Below are positions 7,967-14,587 of a stretch of DNA of 64,000 bases, piece after piece. The number at the start of each line of letters is the position of its first letter. Position 1 is the first letter of the stretch. The stretch comes from Streptomyces viridiviolaceus (GTDB taxonomy: Bacteria > Actinomycetota > Actinomycetes > Streptomycetales > Streptomycetaceae). The stretch lies in contig NZ_BMWA01000001.1 in NCBI RefSeq assembly GCF_014650995.1, forward strand, positions 310,001 through 374,000, written 5' to 3'. The position numbers were made by a program, and so were the translations under genes. Under the pieces are notes generated by a model. That model saw only the letters and a list, made by a program, of their open reading frames with translations. It was not told the origin of the DNA and ran no database searches.

Positions 7967-9075
7967 CGACGGCTCCCGCGGGCGGCATACTCGTGCTCGT
8001 CCTCGTCCTCACCGTCTCTGTCGTAGTCCTCCTCGAACTCGCCCTCGGGGTACTCCTCCTCGTACTCCTCCTCGTCCTCGGGCTCCTCCTCGGACTCCTC
8101 CTCCGGCTCTTCCTCCGGCTCTTCCTCCTCGTAACGGGACTCCTCCTCGTCCTCGGGGGCCCCTTCCTGCTCCTTGCCCTCCTGCTCCTGCTCCTCCTCG
8201 GCGACCGCGTCCTCGTGGCTGCGGACGACCTCGCCGTCGCGGATCTCGCCGCGCCAGCTGTCCTCCGCCTCGCCCTTGAACGTGATGAAGCGGACGAAGT
8301 TCTTGAGGTCGAGCCGGGCCCGGCGCCCCTGGGCACGCCAGATGTTGCCGGTCTTCTCGAACAGGCCGGAGGGGTAGTACTCGATGACCAGCAGGACCCG
8401 GGTGAGGCTGTCCGCGAGCCGGTGGAAGGAGACGACGCCCTTCGTCGTGCCCTTGGCGCCCTCGGAGCTCCAGTGGATCCGGTCGTCGGGCACCTGCTCG
8501 ATGGTCGTCGCCTTCCAGCTGCGGTTGGACCACCAGATCTTCGCCTGCCAGTCGGACGTCGTGTCGTCGGCGCGGTTGGCGCTCTTGACGCCCTTGGCGA
8601 AGGTGCTGAAGTCCTGGTACTGGGTCCACTGGTCGTAGGCGGTGCGCAGCGGTACGCCGACGTCGACGTACTCGATGATGACGGTCGGCTTCTGGCCGCC
8701 GCGGCGCTTGCGCTTGCTCTTGCCGCCGCCGCCGAGGTTCTTGAAGGCCCCGACTACGCTGTCCTTCACCTTGGAGCCGCCGAGCTCCAGCGCCGTCCGC
8801 ATCGGGCCCTTGCCCTCGGCGAGCTTGCGTCCGCCGTCGAGGGCGAGCTTGGCGAAGCCGGGGCTCTTGCCCTCCGCGATGTCGTTGAGCTTGACGGTGG
8901 TCTCGCCCAGCTTGCGTCCGGCGCCGACCAGCAGGCGCTGGGCCTGGGCGGCGAGGTACTCCTGCACCTCGGCCTTGAGGCGGTCGGCCGCCTCACTGTG
9001 GGCCAGGTCGCCGAGGGGGTTCTTCTTCGCCGCTCCGCCTGCCGCGGATGCCGCGGATCCGAGGGTCTCCGTCAT
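7963..9075 (-). CDS. gvpZ: GvpZ-type SRPBCC protein with polyacidic tail
   Basis: Encodes 370 residues in three parts. Residues 1-125 are helical and Lys/Gly rich. Residues about 128-275 form an SRPBCC/START-like domain (VIIEYVDVGVPLRTAYDQWT, FSTFAKGVKS, IHWSSEGAKGTTKGVVSFH, RLADSLTRVLLVIEYYPSG). Residues about 280-370 are a tail made mostly of Glu and Asp. SRPBCC proteins bind hydrophobic ligands or assemble as chaperones; the role in the gvp operon is not known. The position between gvpY and gvpJ matches Streptomyces gvp operons as I remember them. The GAG/GAA-rich tail makes strong strand asymmetry at 7980-8220. Confidence 0.85.
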   Translation of the reverse strand: MTETLGSAASAAGGAAKKNPLGDLAHSEAADRLKAEVQEYLAAQAQRLLVGAGRKLGETTVKLNDIAEGKSPGFAKLALDGGRKLAEGKGPMRTALELGGSKVKDSVVGAFKNLGGGGKSKRKRRGGQKPTVIIEYVDVGVPLRTAYDQWTQYQDFSTFAKGVKSANRADDTTSDWQAKIWWSNRSWKATTIEQVPDDRIHWSSEGAKGTTKGVVSFHRLADSLTRVLLVIEYYPSGLFEKTGNIWRAQGRRARLDLKNFVRFITFKGEAEDSWRGEIRDGEVVRSHEDAVAEEEQEQEGKEQEGAPEDEEESRYEEEEPEEEPEEESEEEPEDEEEYEEEYPEGEFEEDYDRDGEDEDEHEYAARGSRR

Positions 9076-9800
9076 CGTTCACCGCCGCCCTTCGGCAGTC
9101 CGGCGCTCCGGGCACCGCGGGCGGCGCTCCTGGTACCGGCTGTCTTCTTCCAGGCCGCCTTACCGGCGGGCTGTGCCTTCTTGGCCGCCGTCTTCCCTGC
9201 GGGTGCCTTCGCGGCCGCCTTCTTCGCGGCCGCCTTCTTGGCAGGCGCCTTCTTGGCAGGCGCCTTCTTGGCGGCCTTGCGTGCCTGAGGCGGAGCCTTC
9301 TTCGCGGGCCGGCCTTCCCGGTCGCCCCGCCTGCCGGACTCGCCCTCGGGCTCGTCGTCCTCCTCGTCCTCGGCGCCCCGCGGCTCCTCCTCGCCCTCGG
9401 CGCCCCGCGGCTCCTCCTCGTACTCCTCCTCGTCCTCGGCGCCGGATTCCGCCTCGGCACCGACACCCGGCACCTTGGACGCCACGCCCGAGAGCTGGTC
9501 GCGCACCTGGGCGGTGCGCCCGTGGAGGCGGTCGGCGAGCGCGTCGATCTGCCGCTCGACCATGGCGCCCGAGGCCGCCTTGCCCACGCCGCGCAGGTCT
9601 TGCCGCAGCTGGTCCCCGATCTCCTTGAACTGCGGATTGTTCTGCAGCTGCTGGGAGACCAGGTCCGCGACCCCGCGCGGGGTCAGGTTCATCTTCTTGC
9701 CGGCCACCATGCTGCCCACGGCGACCGCGAGCTTCAGTTTCCTGGTGCGTCCCAGCAGATATCCGGCCCCTACCGCGAGGCCGATTCCCACACGATTCAT
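9072..9800 (-). CDS. gvpY: GvpY-like protein with acidic and Lys/Ala-rich tails
   Basis: Encodes 242 residues. The N-terminal half is conserved (GIGLAVGAGYLLGRTRKLKLA, MNLTPRGVADLVSQQL, helical QIDALADRL); the hydrophobic opening could sit in a membrane or on the vesicle wall. Residues about 130-165 are an acidic repeat built from EEEPRGAE units. The remainder is Lys/Ala/Pro-rich (KKAPAKKA, AAKKAAAK), like a histone-H1-type tail. The ATG at 9800 overlaps gvpG by 4 bases. No enzymatic motif is visible; the tails suggest electrostatic contact with an acidic partner such as the tail of GvpZ encoded next to it. Confidence 0.8.
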   Translation of the reverse strand: MNRVGIGLAVGAGYLLGRTRKLKLAVAVGSMVAGKKMNLTPRGVADLVSQQLQNNPQFKEIGDQLRQDLRGVGKAASGAMVERQIDALADRLHGRTAQVRDQLSGVASKVPGVGAEAESGAEDEEEYEEEPRGAEGEEEPRGAEDEEDDEPEGESGRRGDREGRPAKKAPPQARKAAKKAPAKKAPAKKAAAKKAAAKAPAGKTAAKKAQPAGKAAWKKTAGTRSAARGARSAGLPKGGGER

Positions 9801-10069
9801 GGTGCCGTCCCGTTGCCTGTTCCCGCGCTGCCGCGCGTAGCGATCTCCAGCCGGTCCAGGAGCTCGTCCTCCTGCCGGTCGAACTCCTCCTCGGTGATCT
9901 CTCTGGCCTCCAACTGCTCTTCGAGCCGGGCGAGTTCGGCCCGGATCGTGGCGGGGTCGTAGTAGATCCGCTCGGCCTCCCGGAGCAGCTGTCTGATGGC
10001 CCACCCGCTGCCGCGCACCGGAGCGAACGGCAGCAGCAGGACCTCGGAGATCAGTCCCACGTCGCTCAC
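9797..10069 (-). CDS. gvpG: Gas vesicle protein GvpG
   Basis: Encodes 90 residues with the GvpG pattern LLLPFAPVRGSGWAIRQLL then PATIRAELARLEEQLEAREITEEEFDRQEDELLDRLE (helical, coiled-coil-like). GvpG is a small accessory protein that binds GvpF/GvpL during assembly. The GTG start at 10069 overlaps the gvpF stop by 4 bases. Confidence 0.92.
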   Translation of the reverse strand: MSDVGLISEVLLLPFAPVRGSGWAIRQLLREAERIYYDPATIRAELARLEEQLEAREITEEEFDRQEDELLDRLEIATRGSAGTGNGTAP

Positions 10070-10839
10070 CCCGCTCCGGTGTCCGCGCCGCCTGCCGCGG
10101 TGCCCGCGGGCTGGGCGGGGCCGGGTTCGACGAAGCTGTACGGCGGCAGCGGACCGTTCACGCGCACCTCCAGGTGCGGCAGCTCACTGCGTGCCCGCTC
10201 CACGGCGGCCAGGAATTCCTCGGCCGAGGACCGGTTCACCAGGAACGACACGTTGGCGAGCCAGCCCGTGGACTCGGGGCCCACGCTGACCGCGTCGGCG
10301 GCCGGCTCCAGCAGCCGCTCCAGCGCGCCGGCGTCCTCGGACTCCTTGGCCTTGACCGCCGAGGCGACCATCTCGCCCAGCTGGATCTTGCTCTCGTAAC
10401 TGCCGCCGCCGGACTTCCGGTTAGACTCCGCGAGGGCACGGATCTCCGGGTTCTCGGCCATCACGTGGTGCAGAACGGCTTCCTCGACGTGGTTGGCCTT
10501 GACGTTGTACTCGACGCAGCCGTCCAGCGCCCGCAGACGCTCCCGGTAGTGCTCGGCCCGCTCGGCGAGCACCGCGGTGACCGCCTGGTCGTCGGGGGCG
10601 ATGCTGCCGAACCGCATGGGCAGCACACAGCCGGCGGCGCCCACCTCGCTGAGCACGTTCTGGTGGGCGAGCAGCTCCCTGCGCTTGGGCCGCAGCCCCT
10701 CGGGCGCGTCGCTGACGACGGCCGCCAGCTCGCCGGCCTTGAGGATGCGCACCGGGAGCGGCGGGTCGCCGACGCCTCCCATGCCCTCGGGGAGCGCGGG
10801 ATGCGAATCGGCGGTGATGCCGTAGACGTACGTGCTCAC
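10066..10839 (-). CDS. gvpF: Gas vesicle protein GvpF (GvpF/L family)
   Basis: Encodes 257 residues of the GvpF/L family: start STYVYGITADSHPALPEG, RRELLAHQNVLSEV, CVLPMRFGSIAPDD, LDGCVEYNVKANHVEE, and the C-terminal NVSFLVNRSSAEEFLAAVE and GPLPPYSF. It is a paralogue of GvpL in the same operon. GvpF is the family member that contacts GvpA and sits on the gas-facing surface in cyanobacteria; the two copies here are probably specialised. It is coupled to gvpA by a 4-base overlap. Confidence 0.93.
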   Translation of the reverse strand: MSTYVYGITADSHPALPEGMGGVGDPPLPVRILKAGELAAVVSDAPEGLRPKRRELLAHQNVLSEVGAAGCVLPMRFGSIAPDDQAVTAVLAERAEHYRERLRALDGCVEYNVKANHVEEAVLHHVMAENPEIRALAESNRKSGGGSYESKIQLGEMVASAVKAKESEDAGALERLLEPAADAVSVGPESTGWLANVSFLVNRSSAEEFLAAVERARSELPHLEVRVNGPLPPYSFVEPGPAQPAGTAAGGADTGAG

Positions 10840-11267
10840 TCCTGCTCCTCCTTCCTGCGCGGGGCCGTGGTCCTGCGGGCCCGCGGACGCGAGGTCTCAC
10901 GCTCGGAGCCCTCTTCGCGGGCCTGCTTGAAGGCGTCGGATATGGTCTCGGCGGCGCCGGACAGTGCCCCCTTGGACTTGCCGCGCGCGCCGGACTCGGT
11001 GATCTCGCCGACCAGGTCGGGCAGGCCCGGGGCCTTGCGCGGCCCGGCTTCGAGGTCGAGCCGGTTGCACGCCTCGGCGAAGCGCAGATAGGTGTCGACG
11101 CTGGCGACGACGACGCGTACGTCGATCTTCAGGATCTCGATGCCGACCAGGGAGACGCGCACGAATGCGTCGATGACGAGCCCCCTGTCCAGAACAAGCT
11201 CAAGTACGTCGTAGAGGCCGCTGCTGCCGCCTCCGCCGCCGGTCTGTTGTGCCGGTACGACAGTCAT
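10836..11267 (-). CDS. gvpA: Gas vesicle structural protein GvpA, tailed form
   Basis: Encodes 143 residues, about twice the size of the classical GvpA. The shell-forming core is clear: LYDVLELVLDRGLVIDAFVRV, LVGIEILKIDVRVVVASVDTYL, FAEACNRLDLE. A Gly-rich linker precedes it, and about 65 residues follow: a helical stretch then a basic tail (RPRARRTTAPRRKEEQE). Classical GvpA packs as a ribbed amphipathic wall, and a long basic tail would have to project to the cytoplasm. The start is the ATG at 11267, 46 bases after gvpO. Confidence 0.92.
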   Translation of the reverse strand: MTVVPAQQTGGGGGSSGLYDVLELVLDRGLVIDAFVRVSLVGIEILKIDVRVVVASVDTYLRFAEACNRLDLEAGPRKAPGLPDLVGEITESGARGKSKGALSGAAETISDAFKQAREEGSERETSRPRARRTTAPRRKEEQE

Positions 11268-11313
11268 GCCGGTTGTTCCTCCTTGTCTGTGGGTGTGGGT
11301 CCGGTCGGGCGGC

Positions 11314-11724
11314 CTAGCGGCCGCCGGGCCTGCGCGCCTCGGCCCGCCCGCGCTCGTAGCGCCGGACGCGCCGGTAGCCGGTGAGCTCCCCCTGGGAGTC
11401 CAGCTCCACCTCGTAGCTCGCCATCAGGCTCATCGTGTCGGGAACCCGCTCGAGTTCGAGGACCTCGACCTCCAGGGACCAGCCCTCCTCCGTCTGCTCG
11501 AAGGACGACACGGACTCGGCGGTCATGCCGGTGAGCTCCGCGAGCTGGGCGCGCGCCTGGCGCAGCACCTCCATCGGGCTCAGCCTGTGGTCCGCCGTGC
11601 TGTTGTGTGCGTTACTGGTGTTACTGCTGTTGCTTCTGGCTTCAGTGGGCTCTTGAGGGCTCTGTGACTTTTGTGAACTTTGTTGCGAACCCTGCGATTC
11701 GGACGTGTTCTTCGTGTTCGACAT
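11314..11724 (-). CDS. gvpO: Gas vesicle protein GvpO
   Basis: Encodes 136 residues. The first 50 are Ser/Gln/Asn-rich and low in complexity. The C-terminal half is the GvpO domain: SPMEVLRQARAQLAELTGMTAESVSSFEQTEEGWSLEVEVLELERVPDTMSLMASYEVELD then GELTGYRRVRRYERG. It is the first gene of the operon. The ATG at 11724 follows a strong GGAGGGGGAGG; an in-frame GTG 6 bases upstream lies inside that ribosome site and is rejected. GvpO is required for, or regulates, vesicle production in haloarchaea. Confidence 0.9.
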   Translation of the reverse strand: MSNTKNTSESQGSQQSSQKSQSPQEPTEARSNSSNTSNAHNSTADHRLSPMEVLRQARAQLAELTGMTAESVSSFEQTEEGWSLEVEVLELERVPDTMSLMASYEVELDSQGELTGYRRVRRYERGRAEARRPGGR

Positions 11725-11810
11725 GGCCACCTCCCCCTCCGTGTGGCCGCAAGTGTGTTCGCCAAACCTCCACGACCGCGGGCATCTGCCGCCCGTCCCG
11801 GACGGCCCCG

Positions 11811-12743
11811 CTAACCGCGCAGGGCGTTCAGCCGCCGCCGCGCCGGCCCCAGGGACCGCGCGCGGCTCATGATCCCGGCCCAGGGGCGGGTACGTGCCTG
11901 CTCGACGGCGTCCGCGACGGTCCAGCGGCGGGCGTGCAGCGCGGGGTCCTCCAGTTCGTCCCAGGAGAGGGGGGTGGCCACGGGCGCACCGGGGAGGGCG
12001 CGGACGGTGAAGGGCGCGACGGCGGTCTGCGCGTACGCGTTGCGCTGGACGTCCAGGTAGAGCCGGTCGCCGCGGTCCTTCTTGCGGGCGGCGGTGGTGA
12101 GCCGGTCGGGGTGCGCGGTGGCCAGGGTGTCGGCGACCTCCCGCGCGAACTCCCGCACCTCGTCGAAGTCCTGATGCCCGTTCAGCGGCACCACCACGTG
12201 CAGTCCCCGGGAGCCGGTGGTCATCAGCCCCGAGGGCAGCTTCAGCGCGTCGAGCAGCTCGCCCAGCAGCCGGGCCGCCTCCCGTACCGAGGCGAAGTCG
12301 TCGCCCGCCGGGTCGAGGTCGAAGACCATCCGGTCGGGCCGGCCGAGGTCATCGGCCCGCGACAGCCAGCGGTGCAGTGTGAGGGCGGCCTGGTCGGCGA
12401 GGTACAGGAGGGTGGCGCTGTCGTCACAGACGGTGTGACAGACGGTTCCGCCCTCCTTGGCCACCTCGACGCGGGTGATCCACTCCGGGTAGGTGTCCGG
12501 CGTGTTCTTCTGCATGAACCTCGGGCCGTCCACCCCGTCCGGGTGCCGCTCCAGCATCAGCGGGCGGCCACGCAGGTGCGGCAGCATGAAGGGGGCGACG
12601 GCCCGGTAGTAGTCGACGAGGTCGCTCTTCGTGTACTCCTCGCCGCCGCCCCCGTCACCGCCGGGGAAGAGCACCTTGTCCGGCCGGTGGACCCCGACCG
12701 TGTGGCGTCCCGCCCGGACGGTCCGTACGGCCTCGCCGCTCAC
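11811..12743 (-). CDS. ligD: LigD-type DNA polymerase/primase domain protein
   Basis: Encodes 310 residues, the stand-alone polymerase (PolDom, archaeo-eukaryotic primase) module of bacterial non-homologous end-joining ligase D. Motifs: HRPDKVLFPGG, MLERHPDGVDGPRFMQKN, the catalytic acidic pair in MVFDLDPAGDDF, TTGSRGLHVVVPL and DRLYLDVQRNAYAQTAVAPF. No ligase or phosphoesterase domain is present. It probably fills or extends ends in DNA break repair, possibly in spores. It overlaps the transketolase gene by 4 bases and precedes gvpO by 86 bases. Confidence 0.9.
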   Translation of the reverse strand: MSGEAVRTVRAGRHTVGVHRPDKVLFPGGDGGGGEEYTKSDLVDYYRAVAPFMLPHLRGRPLMLERHPDGVDGPRFMQKNTPDTYPEWITRVEVAKEGGTVCHTVCDDSATLLYLADQAALTLHRWLSRADDLGRPDRMVFDLDPAGDDFASVREAARLLGELLDALKLPSGLMTTGSRGLHVVVPLNGHQDFDEVREFAREVADTLATAHPDRLTTAARKKDRGDRLYLDVQRNAYAQTAVAPFTVRALPGAPVATPLSWDELEDPALHARRWTVADAVEQARTRPWAGIMSRARSLGPARRRLNALRG

Positions 12744-14587
12744 GCCACGACCGCCTCCTCCACCAGCAGCCTGGCGGCGGCCGTGATGGACTCGGCGTCG
12801 ATGCCCGCGGCGTGCAGCTGCTCGTCCGGGGACGCCGAGCCCGGCATCGTGCGGACGGCGAGCCGGATCAGGCGCGGCACGGGCCGCCCGTCGCCGAAGG
12901 CCTCGGCGACCGCGTCCCCGAGGCCACCCTCCTCGCGGTGGTCCTCCACGGTCAGCAGGCAGCCGGTCTCCTCGGCGGCCTGCCGCAGGGTGGCGCGGTC
13001 GACGGGCTTGACCGAGTACAGGTCGATCACCCGGACCGGGATGCCCCCCTCGTCGAGCGCGTCAGCGGCGGCCAGCGCCTCGTGCAGCGTGACGCCCGCC
13101 GCGACGACCGTGAGCCGGTCCCGGTCGGAGGAGCGCAGGACCTTGCTGCCGCCGACGGGGAACTCCTCGTCGGGGCCGTAGATCACCTTGCTCTCGCCGC
13201 GCGAGGTGCGCAGGTAGCGGATGCCCTCCAGGCCGGCCATCTCGGCGACGAGGTGCGCGGTCTGGTTGGCGTCGCACGGGTACAGCACCGTCGATCCGTG
13301 GATCGCCCGCATCATCGCCAGGTCCTCCAGACCCATCTGGCTGGGCCCGTCCTGGCCGATGGCGACGCCCGCGTGGGAGCCGACGAGGTTGATGCCGGAG
13401 CCGCTGACCGAGGCCATCCGCACGAAGTCGTGGGCGCGGGTGAGGAACGCGGCGAAGGTGGTGGCGTACGGCATCCAGCCGCGCGCCGCCATGCCCACCG
13501 CGGCGGCGACCATCTGCTGCTCGGCGATGTAGCACTCGAAGTAGCGTTCGGGGTGTTCCTTGGCGAAGTACTCGGCGCGGGTGGAGTCGCCGACCTCGCC
13601 GTCGAGGGCGACGACGTCGCCTCGGGCCGTGCCGAGCGCGGCCAGCGCCTGGCCGAAGGCGTTGCGGGTGGCGACCTCGTCGCCCGTCTCGAAGCGGGGC
13701 AGTTCCGTCTGCCCGGAGCCGACCGAGTGCAGCGCCCGCGCGGAGGGCGGCTCGTGCACCTGGACGCGGAGGTCGCGCGGGCCCCCGAGTTCGGCGACCG
13801 CCTCGTCGGCGTCCGGCACCGGCTTGCCGTGCTGGCCCTCACGGTCCTCCACGGCCTGCACACCCTTGCCCTTCAGGGTGCGGGCGATGATGGCGGTGGG
13901 CTGGCCCCTGGTGGACAGGGCCTCGCCGTAGGCACGGTCGATGGCGTCGACGTCGTGGCCGTCGATCTCCACCGTGTGCCAGTCGAAGGCGCGGAAGCGG
14001 CGGGCGTAGGCGTCGAGGTCGTGGCCGTGCCGGGTCGGGCCGCGCTGGCCGAGCCGGTTGACGTCCACGATCGCGGTGAGGTTGTCGAGGCGCTCGTGCC
14101 CGGCGTGCTCGGCGGCCTCCCACACCGAGCCCTCGGCCATCTCGCTGTCGCCGCACAGCACCCACACCCGGTAGTCGGCATGGTCCAGCCGTTTGCCGGA
14201 CAGGGCGATGCCGACGCCGACGGGCAGGCCCTGGCCGAGCGAACCGGTGGCCGTCTCGACCCACGGCAGCCGCTGCGGCGTGGGGTGACCCTCCAGGCGG
14301 CTGCCCAGCTTGCGGAAGGTGAGCAGCTCGTCGTCGTCGATGGCGCCGGCCGCCTTGTAGGCGGAGTACAGCAGGGGCGAGGCGTGTCCCTTGGAGAGGA
14401 CGAAGCGGTCGTTGCCGGGGTGGGCGGGGCGCTCGAAGTCGTAGCGGAGGTGGTTGGCGAGCAGTACGGCCATCAGGTCCGCGGCGGACATCGACGACGT
14501 CGGATGCCCGGAGCCCGCGGCGGCGGACGCCCGTACGCTGTCCACGCGCAACTGCTGTCCCAGTTCGACGAGTTCACCGGTGTTCAT
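12740..14587 (-). CDS. tkt: Transketolase
   Basis: Encodes 615 residues, a full-length transketolase. Thiamine-diphosphate and catalytic features include SAAAGSGHPTSSMSAADLMAVL, the SKGHASPLLYSAYKAAG block, GDSEMAEGSVWEAAEHA (ThDP/metal), the pyrimidine-binding domain with YFECYIAEQQMVAAAVGMAARGW, SHAGVAIGQDGPSQMGLEDLAMMR, and a C-terminal domain with EDHREEGGLGDAV. It interconverts sugar phosphates in the pentose phosphate pathway. It sits between the NDH-2-like and LigD genes with 4-base overlaps on both sides, so it is not in a usual pentose-phosphate operon; it could be a second, conditionally expressed copy. Confidence 0.93.
   Translation of the reverse strand: MNTGELVELGQQLRVDSVRASAAAGSGHPTSSMSAADLMAVLLANHLRYDFERPAHPGNDRFVLSKGHASPLLYSAYKAAGAIDDDELLTFRKLGSRLEGHPTPQRLPWVETATGSLGQGLPVGVGIALSGKRLDHADYRVWVLCGDSEMAEGSVWEAAEHAGHERLDNLTAIVDVNRLGQRGPTRHGHDLDAYARRFRAFDWHTVEIDGHDVDAIDRAYGEALSTRGQPTAIIARTLKGKGVQAVEDREGQHGKPVPDADEAVAELGGPRDLRVQVHEPPSARALHSVGSGQTELPRFETGDEVATRNAFGQALAALGTARGDVVALDGEVGDSTRAEYFAKEHPERYFECYIAEQQMVAAAVGMAARGWMPYATTFAAFLTRAHDFVRMASVSGSGINLVGSHAGVAIGQDGPSQMGLEDLAMMRAIHGSTVLYPCDANQTAHLVAEMAGLEGIRYLRTSRGESKVIYGPDEEFPVGGSKVLRSSDRDRLTVVAAGVTLHEALAAADALDEGGIPVRVIDLYSVKPVDRATLRQAAEETGCLLTVEDHREEGGLGDAVAEAFGDGRPVPRLIRLAVRTMPGSASPDEQLHAAGIDAESITAAARLLVEEAVVA

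Noticed and set aside
11725..11730. GTG start of gvpO six bases upstream
   Set aside because: The codon lies inside the ribosome-binding sequence of the ATG at 11724.
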